Source of the DNA: Isoetes taiwanensis
Taxonomy: Eukaryota > Streptophyta > Lycopodiopsida > Isoetales > Isoetaceae
DNA: 64,000 bases
Reading direction: 5' to 3'
Assembly: GCA_021234155.1 (NCBI GenBank)
Contig: JAJEKV010000556.1
Location: 84,058-148,057 of the forward strand
In this document: piece by piece, positions 33,477 through 46,082 of the stretch
Position numbering within the stretch: position 1 is the first letter of the stretch
Layout: the number at the start of each line of letters is the position of its first letter
Made by a program: the position numbers and the translations under genes
The notes under the pieces: model-generated
What the model was told of the DNA's origin: nothing
The model's database searches: none
Seen by the model: the letters and a program-made list of their open reading frames with translations, nothing else

Positions 33477-33814
33477 CTATTCACATCTGTTAGATCTATC
33501 ATTGCCCGAGATATTGTTGTGAGCCTTGTCTTTTGCATAATCTTTGTAAATTGATTTCCATTTCTTGCAACAAGTTGCTACATCCTTATCAAATCCTGGA
33601 CATCTTGCCACAATACGAGTCGACACAATGCCACAAGTTAACACCTTGCTTTGGTGGCATAGGAAATTCATCTTGCATCTCCCCTCTGACATGAATAAGT
33701 AAACTTATCATTCCAATGAGTATGCTTTCCATTGAATTCCGCCTTGCATTCCTTCCCTTTGTCTGACTTTTCTAAGCTCTTCTTTGGTCGACCTCTTCGT
33801 CTTTTCTTCATTGC
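33477..33814 (-). pseudogene. Myb/SANT-like DNA-binding protein remnant
   Basis: From an ATG at 33814 the minus strand encodes a basic AT-hook-like start (KKRRRGRPKKS) and then KHTHWNDK. After a frameshift near 33690 it continues with VARCPGFDKDVATCCKKWKS, IYKDY and ISGNDRSNRCE. Cys/Lys-Lys-Trp-Lys spacing plus a downstream Asp-Tyr and ISGNDR resemble the Myb/SANT-like domains that accompany plant DNA transposons and trihelix factors. It ends at a TAG by 33477. The frameshift makes it non-functional as it stands. It lies 1.8 kb outside the large TIR unit, so a link to that unit is not supported. Confidence 0.5.
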
Positions 33815-35584
33815 ATTTATCTGTTGTAGCATTTATATCAAGACAGGGGCATATAGGACATAGATGCTTGCCACACCTTTTTCTTTTTTATCTTTAGTGA
33901 CTTAGATATCTTTTTCTTCTAACAATGGTTTGCCACAAAAAATTTCTTTTTTTCCCCAACAAAAAAAGTTTGAAAAAAAAGCATTTGCAAATGTCGTTAT
34001 AGCATATGAAACAAAGACAACTGAGAAAGAAAAGAAAGAAGATAATATAGAGATACCGATTGTTCGCCAAAGAAGATGCGGAAGACAATGAACGATGGCC
34101 ATATATATGCAGAGAAAATCGCCAGTTCAGCGCTAGAAGACAATTCAATCCAAATCGAGATCTCCTTATTTACATCCGGAAGAGGGTTTAGTAGGCTTCC
34201 TTGGTCACGTGGTGAAGGATGAGCAACGGGCAAGCAACATGTAATTTTTTGGATTTGTTAGGACCAGCCAATATTGACTAGACTTCTAAGTTGGTTTCGG
34301 CCGACAAATTAAGGACATGTCAATTCGACATTGGAAATGATAATTTTGCCATGTCAGAAAGTCGTAGATGTATTCCACTTGAGTGGAAGTTAATTCAAAA
34401 TACCCATGTAGCGTTGCCATGAACTTTTTTTAAGGACAACCAATATTGGGTGGCCCTAAACAATCATATAACTATCTTTGCCAAGTATATCTCTGCTCTG
34501 TTTTTTGTTCTACTTTTCTTTCTTGATCCTTTAATGTGTCCCACATGGATTTGTTTATGTTTAATATGTGGAATCACCTTATAAAAACTGTTTATTAAAT
34601 TAGGGAACTTTGCCACGTATTCAAAGAACATTCACTATAGTAGAATCTCGCCGCTACATTTTGTATAACAAACAGATGTCCACATCAGTCACCATGTTTG
34701 TTCCAACGTCAAATCATGTTAATGTCAATACCCTGTGCAATTCTCTCATCCCTCTCTAATCCACTAAAAATTTTCTATCACATAGCGCTTTAGCATGGCT
34801 AATCCTACTGGTTTACTAATTCTGCTGTTGTATCATGTGCTAAATCAGTCTTGATTGTAACACAATTACCCAATTATAATCTAATCTAACCATATGGTCA
34901 CAATCTGGGAAGTAAAAGTGAGCCCATGCTGTAAGCCGATGCTAAGAAAAACGTTTGTACGATTTTTCCAGAGCTTCAGAAATACATAAAACAAGGTGCT
35001 TCGCACGAGGGGTTGCCCTCCGGTGGCCCGAGAGTGTGTTTTCATGGTTCCTGTTTGATCGTATCGTGTTGTGCCCTTTTTGTTGGGCTTGGATACAAAG
35101 CATATGTCAGACATAGCAAAAGGTCAAACCCATTTCTATAGGTCAAACACCGTCCACAAGCACGATGCAAAATTCGACTATGGATAATGCTTTAATCTTA
35201 CTGCAGGGTTTTTGATTATCTGCAAAGCAACATTTTTGCACTTTGTTCTTCTAGTCCAACCAATTTCTCCATCTCTTTTTCAAGTTCCAGCATTTTCAAC
35301 TTTGATAACTCACATGCCCTTTGAGCCTTTTGATGTTTTTGCACAACCTTGGTAATCACATGAGTTTTTACCACTATTAGAAACTTTGGGAAGATGGCTC
35401 AATGGAGTTAACCCTTCCTGTAACCAAATTCAGTTTCTTTGCCCTCATAATGGCTCTAATATCTTACTTGATTAAGAATTGCACCTCTTTTTTTGCAAGT
35501 TCAGACCAAATATAGTTTGGTCAATGAGTATATTCTTACCAATGAGAAATTTTAGTCTTTTTCTTTCCTACAAATATTGCATTA
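33815..35584. other. No gene seen
   Basis: AT-rich spacer up to the ATTA flank (35581-35584) of the large TIR unit. No recognised coding. Confidence 0.35.
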
Positions 35585-35605
35585 GGGTAAAAGCACGTTA
35601 GGGTG
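35585..35605 (+). repeat. Left terminal inverted repeat
   Basis: Exact inverted match of 51871-51891. Preceded by ATTA. Confidence 0.8.
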
Positions 35606-35731
35606 TCATACATTAGGGGGCAATTCATGTAAACTTTTGAACGGGTTGCTGAATTTTAAATGTACTTATTTCATGTATAAATTTTGTCTTATATATTTAA
35701 AAAGGGGCAAAATTACCGTTTGTTTGTAATT

Positions 35732-36156
35732 ATGAAGAGTAGAGGCCGCCGGTTGATGCGAAACTCCTGGAGGAAATTCCTCCTCCAGGAAAATTCCCTC
35801 CAGACAAATTTCCTTCCAAGAAAATTCCCAGATCGAACCAAGAAAGTAGAACACAATTTGAATTTTTTTCCAGGATCAGGAAACATGCAATCTGGTGATT
35901 TTGAAACTGAATGTGGCGATCATGAAAACATGCAATCTGATGATTTTGAAACTGAATGTGGCGATCAGGAGAACATGCAATCTGGTGATTTTGAAACCGA
36001 ATGTGGCAAACATCAGATGGCATCTGGTGAATTCAAAATTGTGAAGAGTAAATAACAGGTGGCATGCAATAATTTCGAAAGTGGGAGAGATGAGAAAGGG
36101 AAAAAGAAGATGGCAGAGCATGATAGCGAAATTGAAAAGGGTAGTACATCCTCAAG
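35732..36156 (+). pseudogene. Repeat-containing ORF at the left end of the 16-kb unit
   Basis: From ATG 35732 the frame begins with a basic stretch (KSRGRRLMRNSWRK). It then has three 15-residue repeats, NMQSGDFETECGDHE-like, encoded by 45-bp DNA repeats at about 35883-36012, and a degenerate fourth. A TAA at 36053-36055 interrupts it, but the same frame continues with more repeat-like, acidic/lysine-rich sequence (NNFESGRDEKGKKK) up to a donor-like CAAG/GTATGTT at 36156. It may be the first exon of the transposase-like gene that follows, although the phase does not fit simply. Function unknown. Confidence 0.4.
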
Positions 36157-36263
36157 GTATGTTACCAAAAAAATAAGGACCAGTGTGCAAAATCTTTATT
36201 CTTGTTATGAGAAAAGAAATTTGAATCTCTAGCTCCTAATCAAAGGTACTTATTTGCTTCTAG

Positions 36264-39180
36264 ATTCTTGCAAGATCACGAGGCTATTGGAGCTTTTTGA
36301 ACTTTGTGATTGGGTTGCCTTCACAAGCAGTGGTCAAGCATGCAATTTTAGAAAACCTTAAAGATGGATTGGAAGAGGTAAAATGCTCTAATAGTGGTGA
36401 TAAATTGGCTGCCAAGCACTCAGTTTTATCAATGGTTGTGGGGAAAAATGGTGATTTGAAGCAAAAGGGAATTGCTTGCAAGATGCTCAAATGCCATCCC
36501 GAAATCTTTCATATCTTTGCTAGAGAAGAAAGAGAATGGCAATTCTTTGGTTCAAACATTTGGGCATTAGCGGCGGGGAAGGCTAGATCGATCGTTTGGA
36601 TGAAGAAACCAAGCTAAAAGTCATCCAGTTCTGGCTTAACAACACCAAGGTTTCACCAAAGTACAGAAGGGATGTGAGGAAAAAAAGAAGCGAGGCAATC
36701 CAGTATCTTGACATTCCTCAGGTATTAAAGCTTTTGTCAAAGAAACTATTACATTTCAGTTTCTTTGTTGTTTTCATGTACATTTTCATGCACATATGTG
36801 AACTCCTCTACTAATCTTAGTTTACTTGCTTTGATGTAGCCTTTTTTGATTCTGTTTTGCTTCTTGTATTATACATGTAAATGAGGTTTATGGGGTCATC
36901 TACTTGCTCTTGAAAGTATTTCATGTATATTATGTGATATATATGTACATAGTGTAAGGATGTAAGATTAAATGTAATCTTAGTTTACTTGCTTTGATGT
37001 AGCCTTTTCGGTCTGTTTTACTTAATGTATTATACATGTAAATGAGGTTTATGGGGTCATCTACTTGCTCTTGGAAGTATTTCATGTATAATATGTGATA
37101 TATATGTACATAGTGTAAGGATGTAGGATTAAATGTGCTATAAATTGATACTATACATAATCTCTTGTACATATGTCTTGAATATGTCTGATTCAATCAA
37201 ATCTTTTTACATGTACAAACCGATATGTCTTGGTATACATAGTATTTCTTACTTATGTCTTTGGATATGTAAGGTATTCAATGCACAGTCTTCTCCAACT
37301 TACCTATTTTCTTTTGCAATGTGCAGGCTGAGCTGTATGAGCAGTTTGTGGAGGAGAATCCAGATGCAGATGTTGGTATTAGAATGTTTGAATACCTGAA
37401 ACCAAGTTGCATAAGGAAATTGAAGGAGAGAAACACTTGCTGTTGTGTCAAGCATGAACAAAGAGAGAATTTGAGAAAAGCTTTCAACTCTATGAGGCGG
37501 AAGTTTCACATAAATTGCGGTTGCAATTGTGATGTATATCTTTGTTGGTACACATGATGGGGTTTGTCGGGCACAAAAGCTTACATTTTGTAATGTTAGC
37601 ACTCTTTGGAGAGAAATGGTTTGCCAAAAGAGGAAAGGGAAGAGTGGCACAATCCCGGAAGTGCATAAGGGGGATTGTGAAAAATGTGGTAAGCAAAAGA
37701 TTCCCTTATGTCCAAAAAGAGACCGTCGAATAATGAAGATGATGTTAAATGGGGGCTTCTTGTTATATGGGCCGAGAAGTCAAGGAAGGGCACTTCTAGA
37801 AGACTAAGATTGGTGGAGAAGCAAGCGGATGCTCCTTTCATGCTATCTCGCCATGTTTGATCACATGAAAAGTTTGTGCATCACAACTTTGCGACTCATT
37901 GGCGAGCAAGGAATTTAGGAGAAGCATTGAGTCTAAGAGATGATTACGTGATATCGGTAGTAGACTTTGCAGAAAATTACACATTGCACCCTTCAAAGAA
38001 GTGCGGTCGAACATTGGAATCTGAGACGGATCACTATTTTGGTACACATCACTCTCTTCAAGGTAAATGGTAAGTTGCGTAAGACTGTTCACTTATATGT
38101 TTCGATGATAGAAGTCATGACACACATTTTGTACAACATGCATTTCAACTTCATCTTGATTGGTTGAAAGAGAATGGAGGATCTCACATGCGGTATCATC
38201 GTGTGGTCGGATGGTTGTCTTTGCTTTCGGTTCAAATCAGGAAGATCATTCTACTTCATATGCGAGGTACCATTGTCGACATGGCATTTGTGTACAATGG
38301 AATTTCTTCGGATCGGGGCATGGGAAGGGGAACATGATGGAGAGGCTGCCAAGGCCAAGCAACTCTTGGCGGTGAGCAAAAGAAGAGAGCATGGGATTGA
38401 AATAAAGGGTGCTCATGATGCGTGTTGTTTTGAGAAACAAGAAATCTCAAGTTAAGTAGAGTGTATTTGGAAGTGAAGGAGGTTTGAGAGATATTGAGGT
38501 CAAAGCCATTTGATGTGCAACCCCTTCACGATGTCCAAAGGCGGCTTTGTGTATCTTCCATAAGTCAGGAGGACCCAACCTTCTTGATGGTTAGACCACT
38601 ATCTTGTTTTTTGCGGTGCTGCATAAACTTTGAATGGCGAGCATGTGAGTCTATTCAACTTTGTGGAAAGTGGACATTGAAGAAGCTAGTCCCATGTGCA
38701 CATCTTTGAAGGTCTGAAATTGGAATCGAAGCTGCAATGTTTGCAAATGAGGTAGAGGAGTTACATGATGTGATCTGAGTTTGGTGATAATTTTGCTTCT
38801 TTTGCTCTTCACGGTAATGAGGAAGATGTGCCATACTATGTTCTTGCTTGCACTAGAGAAAAGCATGTATTGGATCAAAACGGTCATTGATGATTACAAG
38901 AATGAGCATCATGCGGTGTATGATCATATCAACTTACTATTATCGAAATTGCCAAGTTGCCATAACAAATATAAATTTGTTGGATGATAGAGAAGTATTG
39001 GTGCAGTAGAGTCACATTATTGGAGCTAAATTTCCCATGAAGAAGATAAATCACGGGGTTAAAGGTGCTAGTCGCGGCTTTGCATTGTCGATGATGTGCA
39101 TGAGATGTTGCTAGGAAGTCTTCGAAATGGTGGATGCCTTGGATTAGGTGAAGGCTTTGAATTTGCGGTGCTTTGTATTG
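36264..39180 (+). pseudogene. RNase H/DDE-like transposase-type protein, heavily broken
   Basis: Blocks appear in order across several frames. Exon 36264-36721: RSRGYWSFLNFVIGLPS, then FWLNNTKVSPKYRRDVRKKR. After a 605-bp intron, from 37327: GIRMFEYLKPSCIRKLKERN, TCCCVKHEQ, CGCNCDV. Then HKGDCEKCGKQKIPLCPK (zinc-binding-like cysteines), ISVVDFAENYT, VWSDGCL, FFGSGHGKG, DPTFLMVRPLSCF, and EEDVPYYVLACTREKH to ~38890, with weaker traces to ~39180. The aspartates in VVDFAENY and WSDG suggest an RNase H-fold catalytic core; the third acid is not placed. I recall similar unnamed proteins in other plant and animal genomes, so this appears to be an established but undescribed transposase-like family (inference). 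At least five frameshifts or stops, e.g. near 36590, 37550, 37800 and 38030, show it is dead here. Confidence 0.5.
36814..37135 (+). repeat. 163-bp tandem duplication in the intron
   Basis: 36814-36976 and 36977-37135 are near-identical. Both begin ATCTTAGTTTACTTGCTTTG. Confidence 0.85.
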
Positions 39181-39660
39181 TGTTACTTTTTTGAATTGAA
39201 TTGAATTTGCAGTGGTTTTATCTTGTGTGAACTACGGTTTGTAAAATATAGCATGGAACATGTTGAAGTTCAAATTGTAGACAAGTGCAAAGGTACACAT
39301 AATTATATTTGGAGCAAATAGTACGATTGTACACACTTAATAACTTAAGAAGCGGGCCTAATCACTATGTCATTTGGAACACAATATCTCAAGTACTATT
39401 GCATCATGCGCCTTTCTTCCAACGGTTTTGGGATTTACATGTGCTTCTGCCGGTAGCACTAACATTGGACATTCTCGGCTATTGGAAGGCCGATCCACCC
39501 TATTGGCCGATCAACTACGCAAAGGATGGTCTCCCCAAGGATTATGTAGTAAACCTTGGTGCCAAATAGATTTAGCAAATTGCCCAGTATCGAATCATTG
39601 ATTCTCTCAACCATTTCCCAAAGCTTCTCGGAAGCATGGTACTCAACAAGAAAATGGGCT

Positions 39661-39910
39661 TTTTAGCGGCGTGGCGCGGCGGCGTGGCGCGCAAAGGCGT
39701 GCGTGACGGCGACATAAAGACGTGACTGGTCACGTCAATTGCGGACGCCGCGTCGCGAGGGGGCCGCATCGCGACGTCCAACATGGCGTTGGGCGTCCCA
39801 CACGCGACACACTTGAAGTCTCGACCACGCCGCATCAGCGTCGCGTCACTTTTTTGGCGCGGCGTGGCGTCGCGGGGACGTCTGCTAGGCGTCTAGTGTA
39901 CTTTGTTCGT
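39661..39910. repeat. Left CGTC/GCGACG-rich block
   Basis: Strongly GC-rich, with repeated GGCGTGGCGCGG, CGTCGCG and GGGACGTC words. It corresponds to the block at 46083-46270 at the other end. Confidence 0.6.
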
Positions 39911-39914
39911 CCGT

Positions 39915-42900
39915 CCGTCGCGGTGGCCGCCGGAGAGGACTTTTGGGGCAAGCTGCTTCCGGATGGTTTTAGGGTCCGTGCTCGGCGTCAACACCCCCTC
40001 ACGTCAAGACGCGGCGCAAAGGTCCTAGTCGAATCGACAAGGATAGAGCCTGCGAAAGCGTAAACCCTATGAGTTGCCGGTTCTAGTAGGGTTTTGCGTT
40101 TTGGGTGCCGAAGTTTTGGTCTTTTGCACTTGGGACTTGCCCGATAAGATGCGATTGAGAACGAAGCAAGGAAGCCCAGCGGAATGGAGTTTGGATCTGT
40201 ACTCCTCCCGTTGTGGCGGTTAGAAGTAAAGGCGGCTTTTGCGGTGTAAAGACATTCATAAATTTGTAATTAATGCATAGTACGGAATTAAATTCTGATT
40301 TTTTGTCTAGCGGGCTTCCTAAGTCATCGCCAACATCTGAGCCAGTTTTCAAAATTTTCGGACAAGGTTTAGATCAAAGTGTTTGCATTAGAACGATCAA
40401 GGCGGCTGTTGTTGGGCAGCCGAGCTGGCACACTTGCCCAAGTCAAACAAAGCCAGGACCTTGCAAGGCCGCCTCATTAGAGGGGAGAGTCCGAACCCCA
40501 AGAGGCGAGCCCCAAAAAATTTACCGAGGTAGCCTTTCTGGCGGCTCCCGGGCGACGCGCTAAAGACCACACTCCCGGATCTCGGTTCCCCTATCCGACC
40601 GTTGAATCCTTCGTTCAAGGGCCCTGGCTCGATAAGGTCCAAAAAAATCCAACATCCGTCCGGGAGAACTTATCAAACCGCGGCGTCCCCGATCGGCCAG
40701 GTGTAGAAACCAAAGTGTTTTGTCGTTCGGACATTGCGGAGGCTCCGGAATGGCGATTCGACTTTGCCACATCGTCCGAGGCCGAAATTACCCTAGAGAC
40801 CAAGTTGCGGTGGGTTTTGCAAAGAAAGAAACACTTAGCCCTCTACGTTTGCGGTATTCGACGACCACCTCCTAGGCCAATTGACTACGAGTGTGTTGGA
40901 CATTAGATAGTTTGACGCTTCCCTCGAGAAGGGGTGGTCTTACGGCCCGCGAAACTTGGTCCCTGGGACAATGTCGACCTTCCGAGTCCATTGGCAGAGC
41001 GAATCCACAATTCGGAGAGGGGAAGTTGCCCGTCCGTCGCCGGGGCCGGGGAGAGGACTTTTGGGGCAAGGCGCTTCCATGTGGTTTTTAGGGTCCATGC
41101 TCGGCGCCAACCCCCCCTACGTCAAGATACGGCGCAAGGTCCTAGTCGAATCGACAAGGATAGAGCTCCGAAACGTAAACCCTATGAGTTGCGAGGTTCT
41201 AGCGGGTTTTGCGTTTTGGGTGCCGAAGTTTTGGTCTTTTGCACTTGGGACTTGGCGATAAGATGCAGTTGAGAACTTGAAGCAAGAGGAACCGGGCGGA
41301 ATGGAGTTTGGATCTGTACTCCTCCCGTTGTGGCGGTTAGAAGTAAAAGGCGACTTTTGCGGTAGCAAGATATTCATAAATTCGTAATTAATGCATAGAT
41401 ACGGAATTAAATTCTTATTTTTGTCGGCGGGGCTTCCTAACTCATCGCCAACATACGGGCCGGTTTTCAAAATTTCGGACAAGGTTTAGATCAAAGTGTT
41501 TGCATTAGAGCGGTCGGGCAACTTTGTTGTTGGGCAGCGGTAGCACACTTGCCCAAGTCAAACAAGGCCGGGGACCTTGCAAGGCCGCCTCATTAGAGGG
41601 GAGAGTCCAGAACCCCAAGAGGCGAGCCCCAAAAAAGTTTTTTCGAGGCAGCCTTTCCTTGCGGCTCCCAGGGGGCCGTATGCTAAAGACCACACTCGGA
41701 TCTTGGTTCCCCTATCCGGCCGTTGAATCCTTTGTTCAAGGGCCCCGCCTCGATAAGGTCCAAAAATCCAACATCCGTGGGAGAACTTATCAAACCGCGA
41801 AGGCGTCCCCTGCGGTCGGCGGTGTAGAAACCAAAGTGTTTTGTCGTTGGACATTGCGGAGGGCTCGAATGGCGATTCGACTTAGCCACATTGTCCGAGA
41901 GGCGAAATTACCCTAGAGACCAAGTTGCACCTCCGGCCGATTTTTTCTCTAAAAGAAAGAAACACTTCGCCCTCTAATATTATAAATTACTTTAAAAAAT
42001 TTGGATTCGAATGCCCACCTCTTAGGCCAATTGACTACGAAAGTGTGTTGGACATGAGATAGTTTGACGCTTCCTCGAGAAGGAGTGGTCTCCCGGCCAC
42101 ACTAAACTTGGTCCATGAGGGGCAATGTCGACGCTCCGAGTCCATTGGCGAGCGAAGTCCAATCACGATTAGGAGAGGGAAGTTGCCCGTCCGTCGCCGC
42201 GGGGGCCGGGAGAGACTTTTGGGGCAAGCCGCTTCGGATGGTTTTAGGGTCCGTGCTCGGCATCAACACCCCGTCAACGCCAAGGCGCCAAGGTCCTAGT
42301 CGAATCGACAAGGATAGAGCCTCGAAAACGTAAACCCTATGAGTTGCCGAGGTTCTAGCGGGGGTTTTGCGTTTTGGGTGCCGAAGTTTTGGTCTTTTGC
42401 TCTTGGGACTTGGGCGATAAGATCTGATTGAGAACTTGAAGCAAGGAACTGGCGGAATGGAGTTTGGATCTGTACTCCTCCCGTTGTGACAGATTAAGTA
42501 AAGGGCGGCTTTTGCGGAGCAAGACATTCATAAACTTGTAATTAATGCAAGAAAACGGAATTAAATTCGACTTTTTGTCAGCAGACTTCTAAGTTATCGC
42601 CAACATCTTGGCCAGTTTTCAAAATTTCAGGACGAGGTTTAGATCAAAGTGTTTGCATTAGAGCGGTCGGGGACTGTTGTTGGGCAGCCGAGTGCACACT
42701 TGCCCAAGTCAAACAAGGCCGGGACCTTGCAAGGCCGTCTCATTAGAGGGGAGAGTCCAGAACCCAAGAGGCGAGCACCAAAAATTTCCGAGGTAGCTTT
42801 TCTGGCGGCCACCCGGGGCCGTACGCTAAAGACCACACTCCCGGATCTCGGTTCCCCTATCCGACCGTTGAATCCTTCGTTCAAGGGCCCTGGCTCGATA

Positions 42901-45200
42901 AGGTCCAAAAAAATCCAACATCCGTCCAGGAGAACTTATCAAACCGCGAAGCGTCCTGCGGTCGACCGTGTAGAAACCAAAGTGTTTTGTCGTTCGGACA
43001 TTGCGGAGGCTCCGGAATGGTGATTCGACTTCGCCACATCGTCTGGGAGGCCGAAATTACCCTAGAGACCAAGTTGCACGGTCAGTTTTGCAAAAGAAAG
43101 AAACACTTACGCCCTACGTTGCAGTATTCGACAGCCACCTCCTAGGCCAATTGACTACGAGTGTGTTGGACATGAGATAGTTTGACGCTTCCTCGAGAAG
43201 GGGTGGTCTTCTGGCCCGCTAAACTTGGTCCCCGGGGCAATGTCGGCGCTCGAGTCCATTGGCAGAGCGAATCACAATTAGGAGGAGGGGAAGTTGCCCG
43301 TCCGTCGCTAGGGCCGCCGGGAGAGGACTTTTGGGGCAAAAGCTGCTTCCGGATGGTTTTAGGGTCCGTGCTGCTGGCGTCAACACCCCCTCTATGTCAA
43401 GACACGGCAAGGTCCTAGACGAATCGACAAGGATAGAGCCTCACGAAACGTAAACCACATGAGTTGCTAGGTTCTAGCGGGGTTTGCGTTTTGGGTGCCG
43501 AAGTTTTGGTCTTTGCTCTTGGGACTTGACCAGATAAGATCACGATTGAGAACGCGAAGCAAAGGGAACTGGCGGAATGGAGTTTGGATCTGTACTCCTC
43601 CGTTGTGGCGGTTAAGTAAAGGGCGACTTTTGCGGTAGCAAGACATTCATAAATTTGTAATTAATGCATAGTACGGAATTAAATTCTGATTTTTTGTCAG
43701 TGAGGCTTCCTAAGTCGCCGCCAACATACAGTCAGTTTTCAAAATTTCCGGACAAGGTTTAGATCAAAGTGTTTGCATTAGAGCGGTCAAGGCGGCTTTG
43801 TTGTTGGCAAATTGAGCTGGCACACTTGCCCAAGTCAAACAAGGCCGGGACCTTGCAAGGCCGTCTCATTAGAGGGGAGAGTCAGAACCCCAAGAGGCGA
43901 GCCCCAAAAATTTCCCGAGGTAGCCTTTCTGGCGGCTCCCGGGGGGGCCGTGACGCTAAAGACCACACTCCGGGATCTTGGTTCCCCTATCCCAGATTTG
44001 AATCCGCCGTTCAAGGGCCCTGGCTCGATAAGGTCAAAAAAAATCCAACATCCGTCGGGAGAACTTATCAAACCGCTGAAGCATTAAGGCGTCGACCGGG
44101 TAGAAACCAAAGTGTTTTGTCGTTCGGACATTCGCGGAGGCTCGGAATGGCGATTCGACTTAGCCACATCGTCACGGGAGGCGAAATTACCCTAGAGACC
44201 AAGTTGCATGGTGGGTTTTGCAAAAGAAAGAAACACTTACGCCCTACGTTGCAAGATTCGATGACCACCTCACGGGCCAATTGACTCTGAGTGTGTTGGA
44301 CATGAGATAGTTTGGCGCTTCCTCGAGAAGGGTGGTCTTCGGCCCACGAAACTTGGTCTCCGGGGTAGTGTCGACGTTCGAGTCCATTGGCGAGCGAATC
44401 ATGATTAGGAGAGGGAAGTTGCCGTCCGTCGCCCGGGGCGCGGGGGAGAGGACTTTTGGGGCAAGCTGCTTTCGGGTGGTTTTTAGGGTCCGTGCTCTGG
44501 TGAACACCCCCCCTCTACATCAAGACACGGCGCAAGATCCTAGTCGAATCTGACAAGGATAGAGCCTCCGAAACGTAAACCCTATGAGTTGCCAGGTTCT
44601 AACGGGGGTTTGCGTTTTGGGTGCCAAGTTTTGGTCTTTTGCACTTGGGACTTGGCCGATAAGATGTAGTTGAGAACGCGAAGCAAGGGGAACTGACGGA
44701 ATGGAGTTTGGATCTGTATTCCTCCCATTGTGGCAGTTAGAAGTAAAGGGCAGCTTTTGCAGTAGCAAGACATTCATAAATTCGTAATTAATGCATAGTA
44801 CGGAATTAAATTCTGATTTTTGTCAGGCTTCCTAAGTCATCGCCAACATACTGAGCCAGTTTTTCAAAATTTTCGGACAAGGTTTAGATCAAAGTGTTTG
44901 CATTAGAACGGTCGGGCAGCTTTGTTGTTGGGCAGAAGGCACACTTGCCCAAGTCAAACAAGGCGGGGACCTTGCAAGGCCGCCTCATTAGAGGGGGAGA
45001 GTTCGAACCCCGGGAGGCGAGCCCCAAAAAGTTTTCCGAGGCAGACCTTTCTGGCGGCTCCCAGGGGGCATACGCTAAAGACCACACTCACGGATCTCGG
45101 TTCCCCTATCCGACCATTGAATCCTTCGCGTTCAAGGGGCCCTCGTTCGATAAGGGCCAAAAAAAATCCAACATCCGGTCAGGAGAACTTATCAAATCGC
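39915..45200. repeat. 1.12-kb tandem satellite, ~4.7 copies
   Basis: The landmark CCGTCGC after GTTGCCCGT (first copy degenerate) falls at 39915, 41034, 42191, 43302 and 44426. GTTTTCAAAATTT...CGGACAAGG falls at about 40345, 41463, 42614, 43735 and 44859. The period is thus about 1,111-1,157. The last copy stops near 45200. GC content is higher than the surroundings. Many short frames cross it, but none is shared open by all copies, so I regard it as non-coding. Confidence 0.9.
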
Positions 45201-45679
45201 CACCCGGGGCTCAAACATGCCACCCTGGGCTCAAACATCCCGCTTACATTCGTAAGTAGTAGCAATAGAAGATTGGTTAAATCCGAATGTGATTTTTTTG
45301 CATATATGGCTCGGGAATGTCCAAATTAGCATAAGGACAAACTTTCATGACCATCGGATGAAAAAAGGCACCAAAAAAATTAAAAGTGTTAGGCGTCGCT
45401 ATAACAAAAATCGTCGCGGACACGTCAAAGATGCGACGTTAAACCGTATATCGATTTTGAATCGTGTATATCGATTTCAAATCGTATATACGATTTCAAA
45501 ATTACGTCGCATGCGACCAGCCGTGTCCCATGGGCCGTCTTTTTAGGGACCATTCCTAGGCTTCCTTCTATCGACTATTTTGGGCGATCTTGACTATCTG
45601 ACCTTGAGCGACTTGCAAGCACTCTTTTTAAGGTTAGTAGATCATGGTTTTGGATTGAATGGTTTTGGATTGAATGATT
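45201..45679. other. Link between satellite and pyrimidine tract
   Basis: Contains a small duplication (GGGCTCAAACAT, twice near 45207-45240) and at 45395-45510 several CGTCGC/GCGACG words. Between 45445 and 45505 are short repeats of GTATATCGATTT-type sequence. No gene seen. Confidence 0.4.
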
Positions 45680-46050
45680 TAGTGTAGATTTCAATTTTTT
45701 TTTTTTTTCTATCTCTTTCCTTCTTTTTCTTCTTCTTGTTTCTTCATTCTTCTTCTTTTTCCTTCTTTCCTCATTTCTTTCTTCGATTCTTCCCTCATTT
45801 CACTCTTCCATTCTTCCATTCTTCTATCTTCTTCCATTTCATTCTCTTATTTCTTCCATTCTTCTCTTTCTTCCCCTAATTTCTTTTTTCTCCTCTTTTC
45901 CCTTCTCTTCTTTCTCCCACCCTTCTCTTCTTCTTTGATTCATTCATTTTTTTTCTTTCTTGTTTTACTATTTCTTCATCTTCTTCTTTTTTTTTGTTTC
46001 TTCTTCGATCTTTTTTTTCGTTGTTCTTATTCTTCTAACTCTTTGTTGCT
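45680..46050 (+). repeat. 370-bp TTC-rich pyrimidine tract
   Basis: Nearly continuous T and C with TTCTTC, TTCCATTC and TTTCTTT words. Phe-rich frames here are artefacts. Confidence 0.9.
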
Positions 46051-46082
46051 TTCTATTTCGATTTGGACCCGTCAGGATCTTG

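Noticed and set aside
33815-34240. Overlapping minus-strand frames of 66-84 codons with hydrophobic stretches
   Set aside because: Phe/Leu-rich by AT composition, no conserved block, and frames overlap one another.
35883-36045. Regular 45-bp repeats as a CRISPR-like array
   Set aside because: The repeats are contiguous with no spacers, are in frame, and the context is eukaryotic.
40273-45329. Many 60-170-codon open frames in the satellite array
   Set aside because: Frames differ between repeat copies, shift with small indels and lie on both strands; none is kept in all copies.
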